The notes: generated by a model not told the origin, from the sequence alone. Counted from the first letter of the stretch, positions 51,880 through 60,562 are shown. The stretch is 64,000 nt of DNA from Verrucomicrobiaceae bacterium (GCA_027486655.1 JAIXOR010000073.1:124001-188000); one strand, 5' to 3'. A program made the numbers and translations.

Positions 51880-52548
51880 ATGCCTCCCATCGGCAGCCCG
51901 CTTTATGTCCTTTGCCTGGTGGCGGGCATCGCTTTCGGTGCCTTCTTCTGGCTGCGGCAGTCCCGCCACGATCCGGCACTCCCGCTCATCTACTTCGGCG
52001 GGCTCGCCTTCGCTTTTCTCGGTGCCAAGCTCGCGTTTCTCTTCGCCGAGGGCTGGCTTCACCTGGGACACCCGGATCGTTGGACGATCTGGCTGAGCGG
52101 AAAATCCGTGATGGGCGCGCTTCCCGGCGGATGGCTTGGAGTGGAGATCGTCAAGAAGGCGATCGGATACCGCGCCATCACCGGCGACCGCTTCGCCCTG
52201 CTTATTCCGGTGCCTCTCATGCTGGGCCGGATCGGCTGCCTGAGTGCCGGATGCTGCGGTGGCATTCCGTGCTCCTTCGGAAACTGGCCCGCCGTGCCGG
52301 TGGAGATCGCCTTCCAGATCACAGCCCTGTCCGCACTCATCTGGATGAACCACCGCGGAATCTGCCGCGGCCAGCATTTCCATCTCTATCTGATAGGATA
52401 CGGGATCTTCCGCGCCCTTCATGAGTTTCTCCGCAGCACTCCAAAACCCTTCTTGGGGCTGTCCGGTTACCAGATTCTCGCCCTGGCCACAGTCGTGGCA
52501 GCCTGGGCCGCCTTCAGGGCCCGGAGACGGGCGGAAGCATCCTGTTAG
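51880..52548 (+). CDS. Lgt-like (prolipoprotein diacylglyceryl transferase family) membrane enzyme
   Basis: A 222-residue protein with about seven membrane helices. The central LMLGRIGCLSAGCCGG matches the Lgt signature GRxGN with Cys in place of Asn, and PVEIAFQ takes the place of the Lgt HP-x-Q element. GALPGGWLGVEIVKK corresponds to the Lgt HGGLIGG helix without the His. Lgt moves diacylglyceryl from phosphatidylglycerol to a lipoprotein cysteine. With its key positions changed, this relative may use another acceptor. GTG 51871 is an alternative start. It lies 11 bp after the small membrane gene and overlaps folK by 4 bp at its 3' end (convergent). Confidence 0.78.
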   Translation: MPPIGSPLYVLCLVAGIAFGAFFWLRQSRHDPALPLIYFGGLAFAFLGAKLAFLFAEGWLHLGHPDRWTIWLSGKSVMGALPGGWLGVEIVKKAIGYRAITGDRFALLIPVPLMLGRIGCLSAGCCGGIPCSFGNWPAVPVEIAFQITALSALIWMNHRGICRGQHFHLYLIGYGIFRALHEFLRSTPKPFLGLSGYQILALATVVAAWAAFRARRRAEASC

Positions 52549-53045
52549 AGCGCCTCGTCCAGGCGTTCGAGCGGGGACTCATCGTCAACCAGCGCGAGCA
52601 GGGCTTCGTCAACCGTCCGTCCATCGATCCGGAGGTCCGGGCGGATGTCCGCCAATGGCTGGAGCACAAAACGCCGCTCCCCGATGCGGGGGTGGGGGAG
52701 CACGAGCGATTCGTTCGCAAAGCGGAGATCGCCCAGATAAAGGATGTCCACATCGATCACCCGCGGAGCGTTCCGAAGAGGGGAGGGAACTCGTCCAAGA
52801 TCGCGCTCGATCTGCTGGGTGGCGGCGAGCAGATCCAAAGGATCCTCGGCAAACCCGATTTCGACCACGGTATTGAGGAAATCCGGCGACCCCGGCGGGC
52901 AGAACCGCGGCTCCGTCTGATAGACCGCCGCCACCCGTGGGGCCTCATCCCCCGCATGCAGGCTGCGCAGCCGCAGAAGCGCCTCACGGAGGTTCAAAAG
53001 TCGGTCACCGAGATTGGAACCAAGAGCGATGCCGGCGCGGCGCAT
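52545..53045 (-). CDS. folK: 2-amino-4-hydroxy-6-hydroxymethyldihydropteridine pyrophosphokinase
   Basis: Pyrophosphorylates 6-hydroxymethyl-dihydropterin with ATP in folate biosynthesis; cytosolic. The 166-residue protein shows IALGSNLGDRLLNLREAL, AVYQTEP, FLNTVVEI, RVIDVDILYLGD (metal-binding DVD) and LPHPRIGERRFVLQPLADI, the complete HPPK motif set. Its TAA stop lies in CTCTAACA and overlaps the convergent Lgt-like gene. The upstream protease gene stops 2 bp before its ATG, so the two are co-transcribed. Confidence 0.95.
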   Translation of the reverse strand: MRRAGIALGSNLGDRLLNLREALLRLRSLHAGDEAPRVAAVYQTEPRFCPPGSPDFLNTVVEIGFAEDPLDLLAATQQIERDLGRVPSPLRNAPRVIDVDILYLGDLRFANESLVLPHPRIGERRFVLQPLADIRPDLRIDGRTVDEALLALVDDESPLERLDEAL

Positions 53046-53047
53046 GA

Positions 53048-54499
53048 TCAGTCGGTGAGGTTCGAGAGTCTTGCGATCCCGGAGTTGCGGGCGACCCGCT
53101 GGTTCGCTTCCTTGACCACCGATGAGGGAATCACAAGGGGGCGGGGGACACCGAGCAACTCGATGACAAAGAACTCCGGGGCCTCCGCCGGATGAAGAAG
53201 CTCATGGGCCTGCTTGAGGTCCGCCACCTCCACGCCATTGATCTTGTCCACCGCATACCCTGCGAAGTCGCCCAGAAGGCTGGTCACCGGATCGCTTTCG
53301 ACGCGCGTCAACACGACGATGTCCCTGCGTTTCTGGAACAGGCCCTTCGGCACGTAGTCGGTGTAGAGCCTGCGCAGGGTGATGTCGTCAAACTTCACGC
53401 TCGCGAAAAGATTGGTGTCCAGCGGCTGGAATACGAGTCCGGCGAAGACGAGGTAGCGCGGCTTCTTCTCATACTCGATGGCATACATCCTCGACCATGG
53501 GATTGGCTTGAGGGTGACCGAGGCCTCATTCCATGCCCCATCGCGCAGGAAACGCACCGCCACCTTGTCCCCGGCGAACTTGCGTTCGACGATCTCGTTG
53601 AGATTCACGTTTTCGCCGTCGATGGTGACCATGCCGGCCGCGTCCACCGGGAAGCCGTCGATTTGATCCAGCACGTCGCCCGGCTTGAGAATGCCATCCG
53701 CTGCGCTGGTGGGAATGACGTTGGTGACGAGCACCCCTTTTCCATCCTCCTTGAGGCCGAGTGCCTGGCGCATCGCCGGATTGTGCAGGGGAAACTCGGA
53801 GATGCCCATGTCCACATACTGATCGTAGCGACCGTCCTCGATGTCCTTGAGGAATCTGCGGATCACCGGAGTGGGGATGATGTAGCCGGTGTTGTCCGCC
53901 TGCCGGAGCCCTTGGAACGCGACGCCGACGACTTTTCCATCCTGCACAACCGGACCGCCCGAGTTGCCCGGATTGATCGCCGCATCAATCTGCACGGCCA
54001 GATGGGAATCCGCCCGCGAGTGCGAGTAAGGTTGGAAATCGATGCGCGAGACCACACCGCGGGTCACCGAGAGCCGCTCGCCGCCGATCGGATAGCCGAT
54101 CACCCGCACCTGGGACTCCAGCTTCGGCACCTCGCCAAACTGGAAGGCGGGAAATGATTCGAAGTCCGAGAAATTCTCCACCGACAGGATCGCCAGATCG
54201 CAATCGTGGGCAATGAACTCGACCTTGGCCGGATACTTCGTGGGGCTGCCATAGACGGTCACAAGCAAGCGCCGCCCATTGGAGACGACGTGGGCGTTGG
54301 TGAGGATGCGGTTCTTTCCGATGATGAACCCGGTGCCGATCCCACCGCTGAAGCGGCCGGAGTTCCATGGGGTCTCATAGTCCGGCACCTGGGTGGCCAC
54401 CTCGATGCGGAGGACCGAACGGTAGACATCCGATGGGGCTTCCTGGGCGACCAGGGCGGACGGAAGAGCGAGGATCAGGGCGGCTAGGGCTCGTCTCAT
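53048..54499 (-). CDS. Deg/HtrA-type serine protease with PDZ domain
   Basis: A 483-residue exported protease with a signal peptide (LALILALPSALVAQ). The trypsin-like triad is visible as TNAHVV (His near 72), HDCDLAIL (Asp near 103) and NPGNSGGPV (Ser near 180). A PDZ-like domain follows (about 245-335: VTNVIPTSAADGILKPGDVL) and a second, more divergent PDZ-like region closes the protein (near DFAGYAVDKINGVEV). This is the periplasmic quality-control architecture; relatives in plants and bacteria (DegP-like 9 type) share the long C-terminus. Confidence 0.92.
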   Translation of the reverse strand: MRRALAALILALPSALVAQEAPSDVYRSVLRIEVATQVPDYETPWNSGRFSGGIGTGFIIGKNRILTNAHVVSNGRRLLVTVYGSPTKYPAKVEFIAHDCDLAILSVENFSDFESFPAFQFGEVPKLESQVRVIGYPIGGERLSVTRGVVSRIDFQPYSHSRADSHLAVQIDAAINPGNSGGPVVQDGKVVGVAFQGLRQADNTGYIIPTPVIRRFLKDIEDGRYDQYVDMGISEFPLHNPAMRQALGLKEDGKGVLVTNVIPTSAADGILKPGDVLDQIDGFPVDAAGMVTIDGENVNLNEIVERKFAGDKVAVRFLRDGAWNEASVTLKPIPWSRMYAIEYEKKPRYLVFAGLVFQPLDTNLFASVKFDDITLRRLYTDYVPKGLFQKRRDIVVLTRVESDPVTSLLGDFAGYAVDKINGVEVADLKQAHELLHPAEAPEFFVIELLGVPRPLVIPSSVVKEANQRVARNSGIARLSNLTD

Positions 54500-54558
54500 G
54501 AGTGTTCCGCGATCTTAAGGCGAGGGGACGGGCGGGCAACGGAAATGTGCGGCCGCCT

Positions 54559-56217
54559 TCACTCCATCAAGCTCGCCCGGAAGCGGGGTCTGCCAGCGTG
54601 AGCGTCCCAATATCCGAATCCGGCCTTCCACTCCCAGAGTGTCCACGGAATCCCCCTTTCTTCGGCGAGTATCCGCACATCCCTCAGATAGCGGGCCCGG
54701 CTTGCGTGGTCCGCGGCTTGGTAGGCTCCGAACTCGCCGAGATGCACTGGCCGCCCGAAGTGCTCCGACCATGCGCGTGCTTCGTCGAAAAGGATCCGGA
54801 TCGCCGCGGCCGAGGAGGGATTGGTGGCGGATGACTCCGCATTGTATCGGTCCACAAAAGTCCGCACGCCGGCATGCCCGAGCAGATCGTCTGGCAGTTT
54901 CATTGGCGATGGCGGCGGCCCTGGATAGTGCACTCCCTTCAGCGACTGAAGGCCGACCCAGCCAGCACCCTGGTGGGTGAAATGAAAAGGCTCGTAGCAG
55001 TGCACGGTCACCGCGAGGTTGTCGTCATCATCGGGCAGCCGCAGGTTCCCGAGTTCGCCGATGATGCCCCAGTGGCCGGGACTCACCACGATGAGCCGTT
55101 GCGGATTGCTGCGGCGGATCAAGCGGATCGTTTTCTGATAGATCGGATTGGCCACCTCGGTGCTCAGCGCGTCGCAGGGTTCGTTGAGCAATTCAAAAAA
55201 CAATCCCGGCGGCCAGTCCCGGAAGTGCCGGGCTATCGCGTCCCAACCGGAAGTGAATCGTTCGAGATTCGCCTGCGGATCCGTGGTGAAGTCGTGGAAA
55301 TGATGCCAGTTGAGGAAGACCCGCAATCCCCGGTCCATCGCACGCCTCAGCACGGGTTCCAGATCCTTGAGCAAAGCGGGATCGATCCGTGGTCCGCCGT
55401 CCTGCTCCCTCAGATGGAAATGCCAGGCCACCGGGATGCGCAAGTGGTCGAATCCCTCGTCGGCCGCATGATCGACGTCTTCCGGAGTGAAGCGGATACC
55501 CCAATAGTCGGGCGGCGGTGCTTCCCAGCCGTTGCCGAAGTTGACCCCGCGTTTCAAGGGGGCCAGCGCACGATGTGCCGCGGTTTTCCCGGAAAGGCGT
55601 CCGGGTTCCACGAATCCCGGCGGAGTCGCCGCCCTGGCATGCAGCCGGATCACCACCTCCCGCCCCGACCTGACTGATAGAGAACGGACCAGCGGACGTT
55701 TGCACCAAGAGGCGGCCATCCTTTCACCCTGCTTCGCACCGCCTTGCGCGAACGGCCATGCATCGGCTGCCGGGTAAGCGGCCCAAGGAGATTTCCAGCC
55801 CGTCGGCACGCCGTCCGAAGACGTTTCGAAGCCGCCATTTTCCATGTCCGTCCCCTCCGCGCTGACGTCATCCCAGAGCACCTCCTTGCGCGGCATGACC
55901 CCGTCCACCTCGGGCGACCAGGGTCCGTGGAGATACAAGTCCACCTCGCCGTCATGGGCAGGAGTGAAGCGCAGCTCGGCCTCCTGCCACGACCACCAGC
56001 GGATGGGAAAACGAATGTCCGTCGTCCGCTTGCGGGCAAGCTCGTCCGCCTCCCAGGATGCCGGTTCGGAACTGCCGATGGAAACAACCACCCGGGTCAG
56101 GGGCGGATGCTCCGGCGCCACCTTCAGCCAGACGCGAGCCTCCGTGGCCATGGCCGATGGTGCCTGCGCGTGCAGCGGGGCGACGAGGACGGAAATCGAC
56201 AGAAGAAATCGTTTCAT
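54559..56217 (-). CDS. secreted GH5-family glycoside hydrolase (endoglucanase-like)
   Basis: A 552-residue exported enzyme with a signal peptide (MKRFLLSISVLVAPLHAQA). Residues about 25-205 form a beta-sandwich-like carbohydrate-binding region. The (beta/alpha)8 catalytic domain starts at about 215 (LKRGVNFGNGWEAPP) and shows FDHLRIPVAWHFHL, VFLNWHHFHDF, the acid/base Glu in FELLNEPCD (near 347), VTVHCYEPFHFTHQG and the nucleophile Glu in VHLGEFGAYQ (near 492). All GH5 landmarks are present, so an active beta-glucanase or beta-mannanase is likely. Substrate is not determined by sequence alone. It is separated by 59 bp from the protease gene. Confidence 0.92.
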   Translation of the reverse strand: MKRFLLSISVLVAPLHAQAPSAMATEARVWLKVAPEHPPLTRVVVSIGSSEPASWEADELARKRTTDIRFPIRWWSWQEAELRFTPAHDGEVDLYLHGPWSPEVDGVMPRKEVLWDDVSAEGTDMENGGFETSSDGVPTGWKSPWAAYPAADAWPFAQGGAKQGERMAASWCKRPLVRSLSVRSGREVVIRLHARAATPPGFVEPGRLSGKTAAHRALAPLKRGVNFGNGWEAPPPDYWGIRFTPEDVDHAADEGFDHLRIPVAWHFHLREQDGGPRIDPALLKDLEPVLRRAMDRGLRVFLNWHHFHDFTTDPQANLERFTSGWDAIARHFRDWPPGLFFELLNEPCDALSTEVANPIYQKTIRLIRRSNPQRLIVVSPGHWGIIGELGNLRLPDDDDNLAVTVHCYEPFHFTHQGAGWVGLQSLKGVHYPGPPPSPMKLPDDLLGHAGVRTFVDRYNAESSATNPSSAAAIRILFDEARAWSEHFGRPVHLGEFGAYQAADHASRARYLRDVRILAEERGIPWTLWEWKAGFGYWDAHAGRPRFRASLME

Positions 56218-56270
56218 GGGGCGGGATTCCAGGCTTGCCCGCGGAAGGTCCGGGCGCTAGCCCATACGGC

Positions 56271-56570
56271 ATGGAGCACCATGTATATTTCTGGCTGAAG
56301 GACGAACGAAACAATCCCGAAGACCGCGCCGTTTTCGAGAAGGGACTCGACGACTTGTTCAAGGTGGACCTCGTCGCCGGCGGGCATTGGTCGGTTCCGG
56401 CCAAGGTGGAGATCCGCCCGGTGGTGGACCAGTCCTGGGACTATGCAATCACCATGACCTTCCACACGCTGGAGGATCATGATGCCTATCAGGTCGATCC
56501 TGATCACCAGGTTTTCATCCAGTCCTTCAAGGATTGGTGGGCCAATGTCCGGGTGAGCGATCTCGCTTGA
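56271..56570 (+). CDS. Dabb-family (stress-responsive A/B barrel) protein
   Basis: A 99-residue cytosolic protein. EHHVYFWLKDERNN, LDDLFKVDLV, AITMTFHTLEDHDAYQVDP and HQVFIQSFKDWWANVRVSD follow the dimeric alpha/beta-barrel (Dabb) family plan. Members are small dimers, some with heme- or polyketide-related chemistry, most of unknown role. ATG 56271 begins directly at the family N-terminus. The 53-bp gap to the divergent GH5 gene holds both promoters. Confidence 0.85.
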   Translation: MEHHVYFWLKDERNNPEDRAVFEKGLDDLFKVDLVAGGHWSVPAKVEIRPVVDQSWDYAITMTFHTLEDHDAYQVDPDHQVFIQSFKDWWANVRVSDLA

Positions 56571-56580
56571 AACCCGCCAT

Positions 56581-59205
56581 TCACCACGCGAGTTGCCGGA
56601 GCGACGCCTTGAGCTCCTCCGGCCATTCAAGGGTTTCGATAGTCTCGGGGTTCTCCCAAGCGGGATCCATCTTCATCAGATCCTGATAGAAGACGTTGGC
56701 ATCCTCGACCGCCCCGCTCTGCACCGCCGCGATGGCCATCAGTGCGGTGGCGTTTTCCAGTTTGTCCGGTGGATAGCCAATCTGCCGGCCCGTGAGTAGA
56801 AACCGGTAGGCCCTTTCGCCATTGCCGGTCAACAAGGCTACCCAACCGGCACGCAGGGCGAAGTTCGCATCATTGGGAAACCGGTGGATTCCCGTGGTGA
56901 GGATGGCCATGGCCTGCCGGGGATCCGCATTCTCGAACGAGGTGTATGCCGCTTCGGCATAGTCCCCGGGCTCATGCGTGGCCACGGGATGGTTGCTGAT
57001 CAACTCGATCCAGCGGTCCCGCGCCTGCTGATAATCGCCGAGTGCGGTGAGTGACATCGCCTCCGCCCTGAGGCACGGCGCGGGTTCTTCACCGAGGTCA
57101 CGGGCGAGCGAGGCGAGTTTGAAGGTGGTCTCGGTTTCCTCCTTGAAGGCGGAAAAGGCGAGCGCCGTCCTCAGGCAGGCCCGGGCAAACCTCGCCTTGC
57201 CAACCGCCTGCAAGGTGGCTGGATCGGACAAGTGGTCGAACAATGCCTTCCGTTGCTCGGCAGTGGCATTCGCGGGAAGCTCCAGTTTCGCGAGCTCCTC
57301 ACCCACACAAAGCCGCAAGCCTTCAAGTGCGGGGGCGAAGTCTGCCGCCTCCCAGCCTTCCCAATCCTCGCGCTGCCTGATCAACGAGTAATCAGGGAAT
57401 GTATCCGGCCAACCGGCAATCGCGTCCGCCTTGCGCCCATCCAGCCAGGCGATGCGCGAAACGGCAATGCGACGCAAAAGCGGCGGCAGATCGACCGCCG
57501 ACTTGAGACAGGCACTGATCCATTCCGGATGGGTGGAGCCGAGCGCCAGTTGCAGACAAAGCGCCGCGGCAGGTCCTTTGCCGCCCGACTCCGAGATCGC
57601 CCGCGTCACCGCCTCGGAATCCGCATTCGCAAAGGCCTCCTCGATCCCGGGAAACGGTGGCTTTGCCCGGGACTTGACGATACGATCACTCAGGACTGAC
57701 AAGGCGTCCGCCGCGGCAAGACCCGGCTTGAAGGACGCTGCCACATCGATCCATGGTTTGGGATCCAGCTCCGGGAAAAGCGCTCCAAGTTGCTTGAAAT
57801 CGCAGGTTTCGAGCGCTTCCATCCGCTCCTTGACGGTCACCGGTTGAAGGCCACTCGTTTCAAGACGCATGCCCGTCAGGCCGGTGGAAAGCTTCACCAA
57901 AGCGTCCGCGGCGGCACGGCCCGGTGTTGGACTTATCATCCCATTGGCTTCAATTTTCCCAGCCGGTGACACGGGATGATAGAAGCATACATCCCCTCCG
58001 CGGGTTCCGACGACAAGCTCACCGCCACACCAGGCGATCGCCGTGATTTCATCCCCGGACTGGACGCCGGCCATCTCACAGCCCGGGAAACTCAGCTGTC
58101 CGCCATCCACGGCAATCGTCGCCACCGCCTCCCTCATCAACCCGGTCCACACCGAGGGATGGCGGCTCCAGGAAGCCCCCCTCAGCAGGTCCAAGGGGCC
58201 CGGCGTTGGCGACTCGCCCCCTTGAAAATCGATCATCACCTGACCGGGCGGATCATGCGGCCCCTGGTCCATCAGTGCGAACGCCGCGTTTCCATCGATC
58301 TGGAACCGGGCGTGTGCCAGCTTCACTTTCTGCTCCTGCGGCGTGGTGGTGATGGATTCCACAGGGGAAACCGGCATGTGAACGAGAGTCCCGTCTTCTA
58401 ACAAGACATCGAGACGATCCCCTGCCAGACTTGCGGCAATGCCTGCGGGCTTGCCATCCGGAATGGGATCGGAACTGCGGACGACCTCTCCGCTCTTCGC
58501 ATCCCGGATCTGCCACACCACGCCGGGGCTGTCCCCGGCCTGCCGGAGCGGATGCCCTAACAGAAGACCGTCTGCGGAAAACGTGAGGACAGCTCCGGGA
58601 TCGACCCCTTCAGGCAGGCGGCCCAGATCGCGGATTGGCTTGAGCGTGGTGGCATCGCAAAGGAGCGCGGTTTCCCCACGACCGACGACGATCGATTGCC
58701 GACGGGCATCGGCAACCAGAAAGCGCGTGGGTGCGGAGGCGGTTGGAAACAGCACGTTTTCCACCCGGCCCGTGGCACGGTTCCAGCGAACGGTGGTGCC
58801 CACATCCCCCGATAGGCTGACCCACATCGAATGTTCCGGGCCACAAAGAATCTGCTCGACCGCCATGCCGTGGTCCAACCGCAGCCTGGGAAGATGCCAG
58901 GTGATGCGGCCTAGCAAATCCCCGGCGCTCCGTCGTGCGGCTTCATCCGCGGGATTCGCCCGAAGCAGGGCCGCCAGCCATGGCAGGGCCTGTTCCGGTC
59001 GGGAGTCGGCAACCCTTGCCGAGGCGAGTTCGATCGCCGCCGGGCCGGGATCCATGGTGGCTTGCGCCGGGATTTCGCCTGCGGCACCCGGGGCATTTGC
59101 CTTGGAACCGTGTCTGCATGACACGGGGAGACCGACGCCGAGGCACAACAAAGCCAACATCCGCACGATGACGGAGATTCCAGGGCGAGGCGAGAGCGTC
59201 CACAT
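56581..59205 (-). CDS. large exported propeller/TPR-like protein of unknown function
   Basis: An 874-residue protein with an N-terminal export signal (VRMLALLCLGVGLPVSC); the Cys is in a near-lipobox context but has Pro at -3. The first part has TPR-like helices (ARVADSRPEQALPWLAALLR). Residues about 110-420 contain repeated WD-like strands (RWNRATGRVENVLF, LLCDATTLKPIRDLG, VVWQIRDAKSGEVV), suggesting a beta-propeller. The last about 400 residues are helical with TPR character (DYQQARDRWIELISNHP, GERAYRFLLTGRQIGYPPDKL). ATG 59205 is preceded by GAGGGG four bases upstream. I do not recognise a known family; it resembles the WD/TPR signalling proteins common in this phylum. Confidence 0.75.
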   Translation of the reverse strand: MWTLSPRPGISVIVRMLALLCLGVGLPVSCRHGSKANAPGAAGEIPAQATMDPGPAAIELASARVADSRPEQALPWLAALLRANPADEAARRSAGDLLGRITWHLPRLRLDHGMAVEQILCGPEHSMWVSLSGDVGTTVRWNRATGRVENVLFPTASAPTRFLVADARRQSIVVGRGETALLCDATTLKPIRDLGRLPEGVDPGAVLTFSADGLLLGHPLRQAGDSPGVVWQIRDAKSGEVVRSSDPIPDGKPAGIAASLAGDRLDVLLEDGTLVHMPVSPVESITTTPQEQKVKLAHARFQIDGNAAFALMDQGPHDPPGQVMIDFQGGESPTPGPLDLLRGASWSRHPSVWTGLMREAVATIAVDGGQLSFPGCEMAGVQSGDEITAIAWCGGELVVGTRGGDVCFYHPVSPAGKIEANGMISPTPGRAAADALVKLSTGLTGMRLETSGLQPVTVKERMEALETCDFKQLGALFPELDPKPWIDVAASFKPGLAAADALSVLSDRIVKSRAKPPFPGIEEAFANADSEAVTRAISESGGKGPAAALCLQLALGSTHPEWISACLKSAVDLPPLLRRIAVSRIAWLDGRKADAIAGWPDTFPDYSLIRQREDWEGWEAADFAPALEGLRLCVGEELAKLELPANATAEQRKALFDHLSDPATLQAVGKARFARACLRTALAFSAFKEETETTFKLASLARDLGEEPAPCLRAEAMSLTALGDYQQARDRWIELISNHPVATHEPGDYAEAAYTSFENADPRQAMAILTTGIHRFPNDANFALRAGWVALLTGNGERAYRFLLTGRQIGYPPDKLENATALMAIAAVQSGAVEDANVFYQDLMKMDPAWENPETIETLEWPEELKASLRQLAW

Positions 59206-59268
59206 GCGTCCCCTCATCAATGCCGCAGCCGCCCGATTGTGTCTGTGATGGCTCCGGCACATGGCGGA

Positions 59269-59709
59269 TCACAACCCGCTTTTCTGGATCAAGGCGCGCA
59301 ACTGGACTTGAAACTCCATCACATCCTCCTGGCTCGGACGGTAACCGGGCGTGTCCGGATCGAGCCCGGGCCTGCCGTTCTGGTCGAGCATCCAGATCGC
59401 CGTTTCACCATCGCTGAAAGTCACCTTGCCGCTCACCAACGCCCCCGGCAGGGTGAGCGTGTCCATGGTCACCTCCACGGTGCCTGTGGGCACTGGCGCG
59501 GGTTTCTCCTCCTTCTTTTCCTCGACCTTGGTCTCCTCAATGAGCTCGATGCCGAGATCGAGAACCAGAAAACGAGTGTCCATGTAGGTGATCGAAATGC
59601 CAAACTCATCCTTGAGCACGCGCTGGAGGTCGGACATCGACGCCCCCTGCGCCGCGCGCTCCTTGAGTGTGGCGATTTGATCCGGAGTGAGCTTGCTGGC
59701 GCTGAACAT
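59269..59709 (-). CDS. conserved-looking hypothetical protein
   Basis: A 146-residue cytosolic protein I do not recognise. The N-terminal half is helical (LTPDQIATLKERAAQGASMS, DLQRVLKDEFGISITYMDTR) and looks like a small helix-turn-helix-like or adaptor domain. A Lys/Glu-rich linker (about 58-72) leads to a beta-rich C-terminal half (TVEVTMDTLTLPGALVSGKV) and the tail YRPSQEDVMEFQVQLRALIQ. The codon usage matches the neighbours. It lies 63 bp upstream of the propeller-protein start and may share its transcript. Confidence 0.65.
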   Translation of the reverse strand: MFSASKLTPDQIATLKERAAQGASMSDLQRVLKDEFGISITYMDTRFLVLDLGIELIEETKVEEKKEEKPAPVPTGTVEVTMDTLTLPGALVSGKVTFSDGETAIWMLDQNGRPGLDPDTPGYRPSQEDVMEFQVQLRALIQKSGL

Positions 59710-59766
59710 GCCCCCTTTTGAAACCCCCGGCCGCGCTTGCCAAGGGTTTTCAGAATGGGGAAATCC

Positions 59767-60441
59767 TCACTCCCCAAGAAACACGAATTCCTCGGCCACA
59801 CGGTTCAGGGAGCGCCGCGCGGTGGGCAGGGACTCCGCCAGCGCACCCAGCACCTGCCGACTGCCGGCGGCCGCCACCATCCGGCAATCCGCAGCCCCGC
59901 GATAGGCGTTGCTGGCAAACGATTCGTAGAATTCAAGATCCGGCGCCTCGCCCCGCTCACAGCGTTGCTTCAGGAAGGTGGGATACAGGCCTGTGAGCAC
60001 CAGGAACTGATTGCCCGCCGCCAGTTGCAAATGAAAGCGCATCCGTCCCCGGGAACGGGTGATGAACGAGAGAAACTCCGCCGCATGCGTGAAACCGCGG
60101 GTCACATCCTGAAGTGGATCCCCCGTTTCCGCGCAGACCCTCTTGGTCATCACGCCCGCCACGTAGTCGGCCAGATCCGGATCGCTCAAACCCGCATCGA
60201 GAAACGAATGCCGCACCAGCAGGTAAAAGTAGAAGCGTGGGGAAACCCCGACCGCCACAGGCGATTCGATCAAACTGCGGAACACCTCCTTCAAGTCCAA
60301 CATTTCCCGCCGACCATCCGGATCCTCCCAGAGTTTGGCGAGGTGGGCGATGCCTCCCTCCCGCGCCAGAGTCCCGGCGACGAAGTCGAAATCCGCCGCC
60401 GTGAAGCGGTTTCGGCAGGACGGCATCCAGTGTTCCAACAT
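59767..60441 (-). CDS. hypothetical helical protein divergent from clpB
   Basis: A 224-residue, mainly helical cytosolic protein with no recognised motif. Features visible are FDFVAGTLAREGGIAHLAKL, VSPRFYFYLLVRHSFLDAGL, an FHLQLAAGNQFLVLTGLYPT stretch and a C-terminal RRSLNRVAEEFVFLG. ATG 60441 is preceded directly by AGG. The frame stays open 132 bp further to 60573, but that part is AT-rich (60455-60515) and overlaps the clpB promoter region, so it is probably not coding. It is followed by the 146-residue hypothetical gene after 57 bp. Confidence 0.65.
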   Translation of the reverse strand: MLEHWMPSCRNRFTAADFDFVAGTLAREGGIAHLAKLWEDPDGRREMLDLKEVFRSLIESPVAVGVSPRFYFYLLVRHSFLDAGLSDPDLADYVAGVMTKRVCAETGDPLQDVTRGFTHAAEFLSFITRSRGRMRFHLQLAAGNQFLVLTGLYPTFLKQRCERGEAPDLEFYESFASNAYRGAADCRMVAAAGSRQVLGALAESLPTARRSLNRVAEEFVFLGE

Positions 60442-60550
60442 CCTGATTTGGCAATTAGCAGAATCCGGCCCAGTCGAACCAGAAAAATAGTTAAGAAAGG
60501 TGAAATAATATCCCGTGCATTCGCTCATCAGGTCGACCCCGCAAGACTCC

Positions 60551-60562
60551 GCAAAATTTTGC
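60551..60562. promoter_or_regulatory. perfect 12-bp palindrome upstream of clpB
   Basis: GCAAAATTTTGC is exactly self-complementary and lies 59 bp upstream of the clpB start, in a region shared with the divergent hypothetical gene. An AT-rich patch (60470-60515, with AAATAATATCCC) nearby may hold the promoters. It is not a CIRCE element (the TTAGCACTC/GAGTGCTAA arms are absent). It could be an operator for a different stress regulator. Confidence 0.45.
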
